Assembly (NCBI RefSeq): GCF_041902385.1
Contig: NZ_CP169244.1
Span: 2,604,001 to 2,668,000, forward strand
Length of the DNA stretch: 64,000 nucleotides
Direction of reading: 5' to 3'
Source of the DNA: Arcticibacter sp041902385
GTDB lineage: Bacteria > Bacteroidota > Bacteroidia > Sphingobacteriales > Sphingobacteriaceae
Both the position numbers and the translations under genes were made by a program. Under the pieces are notes generated by a model. It was not told the origin of the DNA. It made no database searches and was given only the letters and a program-made list of their open reading frames with translations. Shown one piece after another: positions 36,932 through 47,049 of this stretch (position 1 is its first letter; each line of letters opens with the position of its first letter).

Positions 36932-38391
36932 TGAAGAGTTTAAATGATTTGTTGACCGGAGTGCAGGTGCTGAGTATAGAAGGCACCAGGGATATTGAGC
37001 TGGATAAGGTATGCTTTGATTCAAGGCAGGCCGCACCGGGCTCTTTATTTGTAGCTGTGCGGGGTACAGCAGCAGATGGACACGATTTTATAGCAAAGGC
37101 AGAAGCGGCGGGTACAAATGCTGTGATCTGTGAAGCTATTCCGGATGCGCCGCGGGAAAGTTCGACCTATGTGGTGGTGGCAGACAGCGCTGTGGCTCTC
37201 GGCATTGTTGCCGCAAACTTTTATGGAGATCCATCGGATAAGCTAAGGCTGATAGGGGTTACAGGAACAAATGGAAAGACCACTGTAGCTACTTTGCTTT
37301 ATAAACTTTTCGAGGAGCTTGGTTATAAAACCGGGCTTATCTCTACTGTTGAGAATCACATTCACACCTCGGTGGTGCCATCAACTCATACCACTCCGGA
37401 TCCGGTGAGCCTGAATCAGCTGCTGGCGGAGATGGTGGACGCAGGGTGCGACTATTGCTTCATGGAAGTCAGTTCGCACGCAGTTGCCCAGCACAGGATA
37501 GCGGGACTGACATTTACGGGCGGGGTCTTTACGAATCTGACGCACGATCATCTCGACTTTCACAAGACGTTCAGAGCTTACCTGGAAGCTAAAAAGGCCT
37601 TTTTTGACGGCTTAGATAAAACGGCTTTTGCCCTGGTCAATGCTGATGATAAAAACGGTTCCGTGATGCTTCAGAACACTGCAGCTTACCGTAAAAGCTA
37701 TGCTCTTAAGAATATGGCCGATTTTCGGGCTAAGGTGATTGAGAATGAGCTGAGCGGACTTCTGCTGGAAATTGAAGGACAGGAGGTATGGTTTAAGATG
37801 GTGGGAAGTTTCAACGCCTATAATCTGCTTGCTGTTTATGCAACTGCAATGCTCCTGGAACAAGACAGGAGCAAGGTTTTAACTGTTCTTAGCCGGCTAA
37901 CCGGTGCCGAAGGGCGTTTTGATTATGTAACTACACCGGCCGGCATTATCGGCATAGTTGATTACGCTCATACGCCGGACGCCGTTCAAAACGTGCTGAG
38001 CACTATTCACGATATAAGGAAAGGTACCGAACAGGTGATCACGATTATCGGCTGCGGAGGCGACAGGGATAAAGCAAAGCGGCCAATCATGGCACAGGTA
38101 GCCTGTGACTGGAGTGATAAGGTGATCCTTACTTCTGACAACCCCCGATCGGAAGACCCGGGCGTCATCATTAAGGAAATGGAAGCGGGTATAAGTCCGG
38201 AGAATAAGAAAAAGGCGCTCAGTATTGCTGATAGGCTGGAGGCCATTAAGACCGCATGTCATTTGGCGAAGCCGGGAGATATCATCCTGGTTGCCGGAAA
38301 GGGGCATGAGAAATACCAGGATATCGGCGGGGTGAAACATCCTTTTGACGATAAGAAAATTTTGATTGAACAATTATATCAGATAGGCTGA
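36928..38391 (+). CDS. murE: UDP-MurNAc-L-Ala-D-Glu:meso-diaminopimelate ligase
   Basis: This 487-residue Mur ligase adds the third residue of the stem peptide. The ATP loop GVTGTNGKTTVAT (about residues 109-121), FTNLTHDHLDFHKT and the acceptor-selecting DNPR box (SDNPRSEDP, about residue 407) mark meso-diaminopimelate rather than lysine specificity. The start is ATG 36928 in an ATGA overlap with ftsI; ATG 36931 is equally possible. mraY begins at its stop. There is no murF in this cluster. Confidence 0.96.
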   Translation: MMKSLNDLLTGVQVLSIEGTRDIELDKVCFDSRQAAPGSLFVAVRGTAADGHDFIAKAEAAGTNAVICEAIPDAPRESSTYVVVADSAVALGIVAANFYGDPSDKLRLIGVTGTNGKTTVATLLYKLFEELGYKTGLISTVENHIHTSVVPSTHTTPDPVSLNQLLAEMVDAGCDYCFMEVSSHAVAQHRIAGLTFTGGVFTNLTHDHLDFHKTFRAYLEAKKAFFDGLDKTAFALVNADDKNGSVMLQNTAAYRKSYALKNMADFRAKVIENELSGLLLEIEGQEVWFKMVGSFNAYNLLAVYATAMLLEQDRSKVLTVLSRLTGAEGRFDYVTTPAGIIGIVDYAHTPDAVQNVLSTIHDIRKGTEQVITIIGCGGDRDKAKRPIMAQVACDWSDKVILTSDNPRSEDPGVIIKEMEAGISPENKKKALSIADRLEAIKTACHLAKPGDIILVAGKGHEKYQDIGGVKHPFDDKKILIEQLYQIG

Positions 38392-39632
38392 TGCTATATT
38401 ATTTATTTACATGGCTAGACAAAGCGTATGACTTCCCGGGTGCGGGAGTGTTTCAGTACATCTCTTTCCGGACGGCCATGTCTATTATTTTTTCTCTGCT
38501 TTTTACAACTATTTACGGAAGCAGGCTGATCCGTATCCTGAGAGCCAAGCAGGTTGGCGAAACAGTTAGAAACCTGGGTCTGGAAGGGCAGATGCAAAAG
38601 CAGGGTACACCAACAATGGGCGGGATCATTATCCTTCTGGGTATCCTTGTTCCTACCCTCTTGTTTGCCAAACTGGGTAATGTGTACGTCATACTGATGA
38701 TCGTTACCACTGTCTGGATGGGTACCATTGGTTTTATCGATGACTATATAAAAGTATTCAAAAAAGACAAGGAGGGATTAGCAGGGCGCTTTAAGATCCT
38801 TGGCCAGGTTGTGCTCGCCGTTATTATAGGCTGGACGATGTATTTCAACCCCAATATAGTCGTCCGCCAGCAGGTAACTCTCCCGACAACAAATACCAGT
38901 CCGCTGGAAGTGCATCAAAAGGGGAACTCCTATTACTTTACTCAGAATTTAAAGTCGACCAGGACCAACATTCCCTTTTTCAAGAACAACGAACTTGACT
39001 ATGCCAAGTTCTTAAGTTTTCTTGGCGAAGGTTACGAGAAGTATGCGCTGGTGGTTTTTCTGCTGTTTGTGATCATCATTATTACGGCGGTCTCTAACGG
39101 GGCAAACATAACGGATGGAATAGACGGTCTTGCCACGGGGACATCGGCTATAATCGGCTTGACCCTGGCAATTCTGGCATATGTATCGGGTAACACCATT
39201 ACGGCTGAGTATCTGAATATCATGTACATTCCCAACTCGGGCGAGCTGGTGATCTTTGCAGGTGCATTTGTCGGAGCGTGCGTTGGCTTCCTCTGGTACA
39301 ATTCATACCCGGCTCAGGTGTTTATGGGAGATACAGGCAGTTTGGCTATCGGGGGAATAATAGCGGCATTTGCGATCATGATCAGGAAGGAACTTTTAAT
39401 TCCAATTCTTTGCGGGATATTCCTGGTGGAGAATGTGTCTGTGCTCATGCAGGTTTCCTATTTTAAGTATACGAAAAAGCGCTTCGGCGAAGGCCGGAGG
39501 ATATTTCTGATGTCGCCCTTGCATCACCACTATCAGAAAAAGGGATATCACGAGGCTAAGATCGTTACCCGCTTCTGGATTATCGGGGTGATACTGGCTA
39601 TTCTTACCATCGTCACGCTCAAATTAAGGTAG
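38391..39632 (+). CDS. mraY: phospho-MurNAc-pentapeptide transferase
   Basis: This 413-residue membrane enzyme makes lipid I from UDP-MurNAc-pentapeptide and undecaprenyl phosphate. It has about ten membrane segments and the motifs GTPTMGGI, FIDDYIKV, NGANITDGIDGLATG, FMGDTGSLAIGG and SPLHHHYQKKG. It is about 50 residues longer than the E. coli enzyme because of an extra segment at about 155-215 (VTLPTTNTSPLEVHQKGNSY region), a known feature of Bacteroidota MraY. It starts within the murE stop. Confidence 0.97.
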   Translation: MLYYLFTWLDKAYDFPGAGVFQYISFRTAMSIIFSLLFTTIYGSRLIRILRAKQVGETVRNLGLEGQMQKQGTPTMGGIIILLGILVPTLLFAKLGNVYVILMIVTTVWMGTIGFIDDYIKVFKKDKEGLAGRFKILGQVVLAVIIGWTMYFNPNIVVRQQVTLPTTNTSPLEVHQKGNSYYFTQNLKSTRTNIPFFKNNELDYAKFLSFLGEGYEKYALVVFLLFVIIIITAVSNGANITDGIDGLATGTSAIIGLTLAILAYVSGNTITAEYLNIMYIPNSGELVIFAGAFVGACVGFLWYNSYPAQVFMGDTGSLAIGGIIAAFAIMIRKELLIPILCGIFLVENVSVLMQVSYFKYTKKRFGEGRRIFLMSPLHHHYQKKGYHEAKIVTRFWIIGVILAILTIVTLKLR

Positions 39633-39634
39633 TA

Positions 39635-41026
39635 ATGGACCAATCGAAAAACATATCCGGATCTGGTGTTTTTCCTGCAGAAGGAAAGAAGCCATTAATT
39701 GTGGTACTTGGTGCGGCTGAAAGCGGCACTGGTGCGGCAATATTGGCACAGAAGCAGGGATTTGATGTGTTTGTTTCAGATCTCGGACCAATATCGGAGC
39801 CTTATAAGGCGGAGCTGGAAAAAAGGGGAATCCCTTATGAGGAAAATAAGCATTCCGAACAGGTTATTCTGAGCGCCGGCGAAATTATCAAAAGTCCGGG
39901 TATCCCTGAGAAAGCTCCCATAATTAAGAAGCTAAGGGAGAAGGGAGTTTCGGTTATCTCGGAAATAGAATTTGCGGGACGATATACGGATGCGAAGAAG
40001 ATTTGTATTACGGGCTCCAATGGAAAGACAACCACAACATCCCTGATCTACCACATTCTTCGCAATGCCGGTGTTAATGCGGGTCTGGCGGGGAACATAG
40101 GGAAAAGCTTTGCCTGGCAGGTAGCCGAAGCAAGTTTTGATGTTTATGTCATCGAGATTAGCAGCTTTATGCTTGACGACATGTACGCGTTCAAGGCAGA
40201 TATAGCGGTACTTCTGAACATCACTCCTGATCATCTTGACAGGTATGAGTATAAGATGGAGAAGTATGTGGATTCAAAGTTCAGGATTGCGCAGAATCAG
40301 ACAGCTGATGACGTGTTCATCTATTGTATTGATGATCCCGAAACTCTAAAGGGGCTTGAACGGCACGAGATAAAAGCCACATCTTATCCATTTTCAATAC
40401 AAAGGCAATTGGAAAAAGGAGCGTGGCTGACAGATAACGAAATTAAAATAAAATTGGAAACAGAAGAATCATTTAACATGTCTATAACAGAATTAGCACT
40501 GCAGGGAAAACATAACATCTACAACTCGATGGCCTCGGGTATTGTTTCCAAGGTTTTAGATCTCAGAAAGGAATCTATCCGTGAAAGCATGGGTAACTTC
40601 CGCAATATTGAGCATCGCCTGGAACATGCAGGCCGTATTTCTGGAATCGACTTTGTGAACGACTCGAAAGCGACTAATGTGAATTCAACCTGGTACGCTT
40701 TGGAGAGTATGAACTCAGATGTGATCCTTATTCTGGGCGGCGTAGATAAGGGGAATGATTATACAATGCTGAAGGATCTGGTGAAGAAGAAGGTGAAAGC
40801 GATCGTGTGCCTGGGCAAGGACAACAAAAGGATACATGAGGCATTTGAGGAAGATGTAGAGGTGATAGTTAATACCTATTCGGCAAAGGAAGCAGTGGAG
40901 ATCTCTTATCATCTTGCAAAGAAGGGGGATACCGTTCTGCTTTCTCCCGCATGCGCCAGCTTCGACCTTTTCCGGAATTACGAGGACAGAGGCGAGCAGT
41001 TTAAGGCGGCGGTAAGGGACCTGTAG
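39635..41026 (+). CDS. murD: UDP-MurNAc-L-alanine:D-glutamate ligase
   Basis: This 463-residue Mur ligase adds the second stem residue. The UMP-binding start (VVLGAAESGTG), the ATP loop ITGSNGKTTTTSL (about 126-138), LNITPDHLDRYEY and the C-terminal NDSKATNVNS, LSPACASFDLFRNYEDRG are standard. It starts 3 bases after the mraY stop, so it is translated from the same message. Confidence 0.97.
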   Translation: MDQSKNISGSGVFPAEGKKPLIVVLGAAESGTGAAILAQKQGFDVFVSDLGPISEPYKAELEKRGIPYEENKHSEQVILSAGEIIKSPGIPEKAPIIKKLREKGVSVISEIEFAGRYTDAKKICITGSNGKTTTTSLIYHILRNAGVNAGLAGNIGKSFAWQVAEASFDVYVIEISSFMLDDMYAFKADIAVLLNITPDHLDRYEYKMEKYVDSKFRIAQNQTADDVFIYCIDDPETLKGLERHEIKATSYPFSIQRQLEKGAWLTDNEIKIKLETEESFNMSITELALQGKHNIYNSMASGIVSKVLDLRKESIRESMGNFRNIEHRLEHAGRISGIDFVNDSKATNVNSTWYALESMNSDVILILGGVDKGNDYTMLKDLVKKKVKAIVCLGKDNKRIHEAFEEDVEVIVNTYSAKEAVEISYHLAKKGDTVLLSPACASFDLFRNYEDRGEQFKAAVRDL

Positions 41027-41087
41027 AGGTTGACCGTCGGAGGATCGAAAAAATAGTAATCGTTAAATACTGAGAGAGTTTAAGCTT

Positions 41088-42257
41088 ATGTTGAATCGCA
41101 TACTTAATAAAACGAAGGGCGACCGGTGGATCTGGCTGATCGTGATCCTGCTTTCGGTATGGTCATTACTGGCGGTGTACAGTTCTACCGGCACGATCGC
41201 TTATAAGAATGATAAATCTGCAGAGCAGTACCTGATCAAACACCTGGTAATGATTGTTGGGGGGCTTGCATTGATGTATTTTTCGCACAAGCTGGATTAT
41301 CGTTACTATGCGGGAATTTCAAAGGTGCTGATGATCTTAACGATTCCCCTGTTGTTATATACCCTGATCTTTGGTGCTTCTGTGAACGAGGCAAACCGAT
41401 GGGTGACCATTCCGGTTATCAATCAGACTTTTCAGACGTCTGACCTAGCAAAGCTGGCTCTGATCACTTTCCTGGCAAGGACGCTGACTAAGAAGCAGGA
41501 AAGCATCAAGGATGTCAAGAAAGCTTTTCTGCCCATTATGGGTTCGGTTTCAGTAGTGTTCATTTTGATCGCGCTGGCTAACCTCTCCACGGCGTTAATG
41601 CTGTTCGGCGTGAGCATCCTGCTTTTGATCATCGGACGGATCAGTATAAAACAGATCGCTATCGTATGTCTTTGCGGTATTGTGCTGCTGACGGGAGTCA
41701 TCTTCCTGGGACCAAGAAGAAAGACCTATGCCTCGCGTATAGAAACGTATATGCATCCGGAAAAAGCAGATCCGGATAAATCATTCCAGGCGAATCAGGC
41801 AAAAATTGCGATTGCTACTGGCGGCTTCCTTGGGAAAGGCCCGGGGAACAGCACGCAGCGAAACTTTTTGCCGCATCCCTATTCCGACTTCGTATACGCC
41901 CTGATCATCGAAGAGTATGGGCTGTTTGGAGGCTTAATCCTCGTTATCATTTACCTGGTGTTCTTGTACCGCTGTGTTCTGATTGTAACGGCGAGTCCAA
42001 AGGCCTTCGGGGCTTTGCTGGCGGCGGGCCTGAGTTTTAGTCTCACCATCCAGGCCTTTGCGAACATGGCTGTTGCTGTGGGTTTAGGGCCGGTGACTGG
42101 TGTGCCTTTGCCGCTGGTGAGTATGGGAGGGACGTCAATCCTCTTCACGAGCGTCGCTTTTGGAATTATTCTGAGTGTAAGCAGAGATATAGAAGAGAAA
42201 AAGAAGGACAGTAAAGAGAAGAAGGTGGTTGTTGGTGAAATACCAGCAATGGCCTAA
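41088..42257 (+). CDS. ftsW: septal peptidoglycan glycosyltransferase FtsW
   Basis: This 389-residue SEDS-family polymerase has about ten membrane segments, with ANRWVTIP (the family's WI loop), PHPYSDFVYALIIEEYGL and GVPLPLVSMGGTSIL in order. It polymerises lipid II at the division site with FtsI. It sits between murD and murG on one strand. A charged C-terminal tail (EEKKKDSKEKK) is cytoplasmic. The gap to murD is 61 bases. Confidence 0.96.
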   Translation: MLNRILNKTKGDRWIWLIVILLSVWSLLAVYSSTGTIAYKNDKSAEQYLIKHLVMIVGGLALMYFSHKLDYRYYAGISKVLMILTIPLLLYTLIFGASVNEANRWVTIPVINQTFQTSDLAKLALITFLARTLTKKQESIKDVKKAFLPIMGSVSVVFILIALANLSTALMLFGVSILLLIIGRISIKQIAIVCLCGIVLLTGVIFLGPRRKTYASRIETYMHPEKADPDKSFQANQAKIAIATGGFLGKGPGNSTQRNFLPHPYSDFVYALIIEEYGLFGGLILVIIYLVFLYRCVLIVTASPKAFGALLAAGLSFSLTIQAFANMAVAVGLGPVTGVPLPLVSMGGTSILFTSVAFGIILSVSRDIEEKKKDSKEKKVVVGEIPAMA

Positions 42258-42355
42258 TTGAGGGGCAGAAAAATTTAAAGACATAATAGATTAGAGTTAT
42301 AGGCAAAGAGAGGTGAAGGCTTTAATGGCCGGAGCTTTTAATAAAAGTAGTCAGT

Positions 42356-43453
42356 ATGGCAAAGCGGATTATTATAAGTGGCGGCGGTACCGGGGGGCAT
42401 ATATTCCCTGCGATTTCGATTGCCAATGCACTGAAAAGGATAGATCCGGAAACGGAGATATTGTTTGTAGGTGCAAAAGGCCGGATGGAAATGGAAAAGG
42501 TTCCTGCTGCTGGCTATAAAATAGAAGGGCTGCCGATACAGGGCTTCCAGCGAAAGTCGATACTGAAGAACCTGTTATTGCCTTTTAAAATCCTTGCGAG
42601 CCTGGCAAAAGCAAAGGCTCTGATAAGGGACTTTAAACCGGATGCCGCTGTTGGGGTAGGAGGTTACGCTTCAGGTCCGCTGTTGCACGCTGCCGGCAGA
42701 GAGAACATTCCCTACCTTATACAGGAACAGAACTCGTATGCGGGGCTGACAAATAAGCGCCTGGGAGCAAAGGCAGAGCGCATCTGCGTTGCGTTCGACG
42801 GTATGGACCGCTTTTTTCCGGCCGATAAGATTCTGCTGACCGGAAATCCAATTCGCAAGGACTCGGTCCGCATTGAAGGGAAGAGGGAAGAGGCGCTCTC
42901 TTCGTTCGGGCTTTCGCCTGACAAGAAGACCATTCTGGTGACGGGCGGCAGCCTTGGAGCCGGAACATTAAACAGAAGCATGCTGGCCGGAATGTTCAGG
43001 TTTATGTCAGAGGACGTGCAGGTGATCTGGCAGACGGGAAAATATTATTATCAGTCGGTCAAGGAGGAGATAGGTGATACGGCAGGACCAAGCGTGAAGA
43101 TCACAGAGTTTTTGAACAGAATGGATCTGGCTTATGCTGCAGCAGATGTGATTGTTGCACGGGCCGGGGCTGGCACAATAGCTGAGCTCTGCGTAGTGAA
43201 GAAACCTGTTATCCTGGTGCCTTCGCCTAATGTGGCAGAAGATCATCAGACAAAGAATGCGCTTTCCCTGGTGAACAAGGGCGCTGCCATTCTCGTAAAA
43301 GACGACCGGGCTGAAAAGGAGCTGGCTGATGTGGTGCTTGGACTTTTAAAGGATACTTCAAAGTGTGAGGAATTAAGTCGCACCATTGGAGCGCTTGCCT
43401 TGCCTGACGCCGACGAGGTGATTGCAAGGGAAGTGTTTAAGATAGCAAAATAA
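42356..43453 (+). CDS. murG: UDP-GlcNAc:lipid I N-acetylglucosaminyltransferase
   Basis: This 365-residue peripheral-membrane GT28 enzyme makes lipid II. It shows the N-terminal GGGTGGHIFPAISIA, the G-loop VGVGGYASGP, QEQNSYAG and the C-domain donor loop VIVARAGAGTIAEL. The start is the ATG at 42356, in the murG frame, not the earlier ATG in another frame at 42313. It lies 98 bases after ftsW, the longest gap in this part of the cluster. Confidence 0.97.
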   Translation: MAKRIIISGGGTGGHIFPAISIANALKRIDPETEILFVGAKGRMEMEKVPAAGYKIEGLPIQGFQRKSILKNLLLPFKILASLAKAKALIRDFKPDAAVGVGGYASGPLLHAAGRENIPYLIQEQNSYAGLTNKRLGAKAERICVAFDGMDRFFPADKILLTGNPIRKDSVRIEGKREEALSSFGLSPDKKTILVTGGSLGAGTLNRSMLAGMFRFMSEDVQVIWQTGKYYYQSVKEEIGDTAGPSVKITEFLNRMDLAYAAADVIVARAGAGTIAELCVVKKPVILVPSPNVAEDHQTKNALSLVNKGAAILVKDDRAEKELADVVLGLLKDTSKCEELSRTIGALALPDADEVIAREVFKIAK

Positions 43454-43483
43454 TCCATTGAGAAAGAAAGACATTGGATGATC

Positions 43484-44839
43484 ATGGAACTAGAGAGCAT
43501 TAAGAGGGTTTACTTTGTAGGGATTGGAGGTATCGGCATGAGTGCGCTTGCCCGATATTTTCACAAAAGGGGATGTGTCGTATGCGGATACGATCGTACC
43601 TCAACAGAACTGACCTCGCAGTTGATTAGCGAAGGTATAGCTGTGTCCTTTGAAGACAGCCCTTTGTCTCTCAGTACTGATTTTCGTAAGACTGATTCGA
43701 GCGTCCTGATTGTTTATACCCCGGCTATTCCTTCTGATTCGGAGCTGCTAAACTATTTCAGATGTAATGAGTTTATTCTCCTGAAGCGATCGGAGGTGTT
43801 GGGCGTAATCAGCCGGGGGATGTTTACAGTTGCTGTAGCAGGAACACACGGAAAGACGACGACATCCACGCTTATTGCTCATATACTAAAGCATTCCGGC
43901 TATGACTGCACGGCTTTTCTTGGAGGTATATCGTCTAACTATAATACAAATGTGTTGTTTGGCAACAACCAGACTTTGGTTGTAGAGGCAGACGAGTACG
44001 ATCGTTCGTTTCTGCGTCTGCACCCGGATATTGCTGTTATTACCTCTATAGATCCCGATCATCTTGATATTTATGGGAGTGCTGACAGTGTTGTTGAATC
44101 ATTTCGGGCTTTTGCCGGGCAGCTGAAGAAGAACGGAAAATCGATTTGTCGCCAGGGGCTGGAGGTACAGGGGAATATCAGTTATTCTGCCAGTAGTGAT
44201 GCAGACGCGCAGGCGAAAAATGTGAGGGTTGAGCATGGTGCGTTCGTTTTTGACTTTGATAACGGCGCAACCGTAATAGCCGGGATCAGGATGCCCCTTC
44301 CCGGACTTCATAATATAGAGAACGCAGTAGGGGCCATACAGGCGGCGCTGTTGCTTTCAGTAGATCCCGAAAAGATCAGGAGCGCTGTAGAGTGCTTTGG
44401 GGGAGTGAAACGCAGGTTTGAATACGTAGTAAAGAGCGACTCGATGGTGTATATTGACGACTACGCCCATCATCCTGAAGAGCTGCGCGCCTGTATAGCT
44501 GCAGCCAGGAGGCTTTATCCTGAAAAGAGGCTCACCATGATATTCCAGCCTCATCTTTATTCAAGGACGAGGGACTTTGCAAAAGAGTTTGCAGAGGTGC
44601 TGAGTATGACAGATGAACTTGTCTTGCTTGATATATACCCGGCCCGTGAGTTGCCTATTCCTGGCGTGAGCTCTGAGATGATATTGGAGAGAATATCAGG
44701 AACGAACAAAGAGTTGTGCACCAAGGGCAGATTGCTGGAATGTATGAAGACGCGAAGGCCCGAGCTTTTAATTACAGCAGGCGCCGGAGACATTGATACG
44801 TTGGTAGAACCTTTAAAAAAGCTTTACGGGAATGCTTAA
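43484..44839 (+). CDS. murC: UDP-MurNAc:L-alanine ligase
   Basis: This Mur ligase adds the first stem residue. The Rossmann start YFVGIGGIGMSALARYF, the ATP loop VAGTHGKTTTSTL (about 115-127), SIDPDHLDIYG and the hinge DDYAHHPEEL are standard. The family start MELESIKRVYF at 43484 is preferred; ATG 43478, two codons earlier and in frame, is the alternative. ftsQ begins 8 bases before its stop. Confidence 0.96.
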   Translation: MELESIKRVYFVGIGGIGMSALARYFHKRGCVVCGYDRTSTELTSQLISEGIAVSFEDSPLSLSTDFRKTDSSVLIVYTPAIPSDSELLNYFRCNEFILLKRSEVLGVISRGMFTVAVAGTHGKTTTSTLIAHILKHSGYDCTAFLGGISSNYNTNVLFGNNQTLVVEADEYDRSFLRLHPDIAVITSIDPDHLDIYGSADSVVESFRAFAGQLKKNGKSICRQGLEVQGNISYSASSDADAQAKNVRVEHGAFVFDFDNGATVIAGIRMPLPGLHNIENAVGAIQAALLLSVDPEKIRSAVECFGGVKRRFEYVVKSDSMVYIDDYAHHPEELRACIAAARRLYPEKRLTMIFQPHLYSRTRDFAKEFAEVLSMTDELVLLDIYPARELPIPGVSSEMILERISGTNKELCTKGRLLECMKTRRPELLITAGAGDIDTLVEPLKKLYGNA

Positions 44840-45677
44840 GCGGATAAACTGGAAGGCGGTATTGTTTGTTGTGGCCTGGGTGCTCTGTCTCTCCGGACTG
44901 GTTACACTGATGAGTTTTATCAGTGTTAAGAAGTCGGGACAGGTTTGCAGAGAGATCAAGATCATTATTCCGGGGACGTCCAGCTTTATCGACCGCAACG
45001 ACGTGAGTCAGTTGGTGAGCCAGAATGCAGGGACGTTAGTGGGGATGCCCATGAATGAGATTAATATCCATGCCATAGAGAAAGCGCTGAAGAGCAATCC
45101 CTATATCCGGGAGGCAAGGGTTTACGGAGATATGGACGGGGTGTTGCATCTTGAAGTCGATCAGCGTCAGCCGGTACTGCGTATCCTTAACTATTCAAAT
45201 CAGGATTTCTATGTGGATAGGGAGGGATATAAGATTCCGTCGTCTGTTAATTATACGCCCAATGTCCTGGTTGCAAACGGCTTTATCATGGAGGGGTTTT
45301 CGGGGAGAATAGATACGTTGAGAACTTCGGTAGCGAAAGATCTTTTTAAGGCCGCCACCTTTATGGGAAATGACGTGCTATGGAAGGATCAGATAGAACA
45401 GATGTATGTCAATGAGCAGAAAGAGATTGAGCTTATTCCGAGAGTGGGGAATCATAAGATCGTTTTAGGCACTGCTGACTCACTCGACGTGAAGCTGAAT
45501 AACCTGTTGATCTTTTACAAAAAGGCTATACCTGCCGTGGGCTGGGATGCATACAAGACAATAAATATTAAGTATTCGAACCAAATAATTTGTGAGAAAA
45601 GTATGAGCGATAGTAATCAAATCAAAGCCCCGGCTGTAATAGCCCCCATTCAGATACTACAAAAAATATTGAAATAA
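44832..45677 (+). CDS. ftsQ: cell division protein FtsQ
   Basis: This 281-residue bitopic protein has one membrane segment (about 9-30), then a POTRA-like region (VCREIKIIIPGTSSFIDRNDV) and the FtsQ beta domain (VDQRQPVLRILNYSNQDFYVDREGYKIP). It connects FtsL and the septal synthases. Position between murC and ftsA confirms the call. It overlaps murC by 8 bases and lies 21 bases before ftsA. Confidence 0.93.
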   Translation: MLKRINWKAVLFVVAWVLCLSGLVTLMSFISVKKSGQVCREIKIIIPGTSSFIDRNDVSQLVSQNAGTLVGMPMNEINIHAIEKALKSNPYIREARVYGDMDGVLHLEVDQRQPVLRILNYSNQDFYVDREGYKIPSSVNYTPNVLVANGFIMEGFSGRIDTLRTSVAKDLFKAATFMGNDVLWKDQIEQMYVNEQKEIELIPRVGNHKIVLGTADSLDVKLNNLLIFYKKAIPAVGWDAYKTINIKYSNQIICEKSMSDSNQIKAPAVIAPIQILQKILK

Positions 45678-45698
45678 ATTAAAAGCAAACCTTAAGTT

Positions 45699-47048
45699 AT
45701 GGAAAAAGGTACTTCTACATCATCAAAGACTTCTCCTATAGTAGTGGGTTTAGATATAGGAACAACAAAAATTTGCGTGATTGTTGGTCGCAGAAGCGGT
45801 CATGGAAAGATAGAAATACTTGGGATCGGAAAGACTGAATCGGCGGGGGTAACACGTGGGGTAGTATCGAACATACAAAAGACAGTACAGGGCATTTTGA
45901 CGGCGGTTGAAGATGCAAGTGCTCAGTCTAACGTCGATATAAAAATCGTAAATGTCGGTATAGCGGGGCAGCATATCAAAAGCCTTCAGCACCGGGGTAT
46001 TTTTACCAGAAAGGATCTTCAAAACGAAATTCAGCGTAAGGATATCGATAAGCTGATCGAAGATATGTATAAGCTCGTAATGCCTCCCGGGGAGGAGATC
46101 ATTCATGTGCTTCCTCAGGAATTTACGGTCGACAACGAGCCGGGCATTAAAGATCCCATCGGGATGGCTGGTGTTCGCCTGGAGGCAAACTTCCACATCA
46201 TCTCCGGTCACGTGAGTGCCGTGAAAAACATTCTGAAGTGCGTGAGAAACGCGGGGCTGGAGACTCAGGAGCTTATTCTCGAGCCTCTTGCATCTTCTGA
46301 GTCGGTGCTGAGCGAAGAAGAGAAAGAAGCTGGGGTGGTACTCGTCGACATTGGCGGCGGCACTACTGACATTGCGATCTTTCATGAAGGGATTATCAGG
46401 CATACGGCAGTAATACCGTTCGGCGGTAACAGTGTAACCGAGGATATCCGGGAGGGATGTTCGGTTATGCGGAATCAGGCCGAGTTGCTGAAAACCCGTT
46501 TCGGGTCAGCGCTTGCCGATGAGAATAAGGAAAACGAGATCATCTGTGTACCCGGTCTTCGCGGACGTGAGCCTAAAGAAATTTCTGTTAAGAACCTCGC
46601 TTATGTAATTCAGGCGAGAATGGAAGAGATCATTGAGCATGTTTACTACGAGATTAAGGCCTCGGGGTATGAGAAAAGGCTGATTGCCGGCATTGTGATC
46701 ACTGGAGGTGGTGCGCAGCTCAAACATTTGCCCCAGCTGGTTGAGTATGTGACCGGGCTTGATTGCCGGGTAGGATATCCGAATGAGCACCTTGCAAAGA
46801 ATGAAGTGCTTCCGAAGAACTTGTATGATGATCTAAAAAGCCCGCTCTACGCGACAGGTATTGGTCTTCTGATCAAGGGAATTTGCAAGGCTGAAGAAAT
46901 GGAAGAAATGATGAAGCAGCCAGGGGTGTTTGTAGAAAAGCCGCAGCCTGAAAAGGCTAAGAAAAGCTTTGGTTTGTTTGATAAACTGCTTCAGACTGGG
47001 GCGAGATTTATTAAGGACGACATTAAGGATGAAGATTATATTAAGTGA
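45699..47048 (+). CDS. ftsA: cell division protein FtsA
   Basis: This 449-residue actin-like ATPase tethers FtsZ to the membrane. Phosphate-1 loop VVGLDIGTTKICVIVG (about 12-27), phosphate-2 VLVDIGGGTTDIAIF (about 208-222) and the adenosine motif IVITGGGAQLKHL are present. The 1C domain is between about 85 and 165. The C-terminus (about 395-449) is Lys-rich with an amphipathic end that could be the membrane anchor. The gap before ftsZ holds three DnaA-box-like sites. Confidence 0.97.
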   Translation: MEKGTSTSSKTSPIVVGLDIGTTKICVIVGRRSGHGKIEILGIGKTESAGVTRGVVSNIQKTVQGILTAVEDASAQSNVDIKIVNVGIAGQHIKSLQHRGIFTRKDLQNEIQRKDIDKLIEDMYKLVMPPGEEIIHVLPQEFTVDNEPGIKDPIGMAGVRLEANFHIISGHVSAVKNILKCVRNAGLETQELILEPLASSESVLSEEEKEAGVVLVDIGGGTTDIAIFHEGIIRHTAVIPFGGNSVTEDIREGCSVMRNQAELLKTRFGSALADENKENEIICVPGLRGREPKEISVKNLAYVIQARMEEIIEHVYYEIKASGYEKRLIAGIVITGGGAQLKHLPQLVEYVTGLDCRVGYPNEHLAKNEVLPKNLYDDLKSPLYATGIGLLIKGICKAEEMEEMMKQPGVFVEKPQPEKAKKSFGLFDKLLQTGARFIKDDIKDEDYIK

Positions 47049-47049
47049 T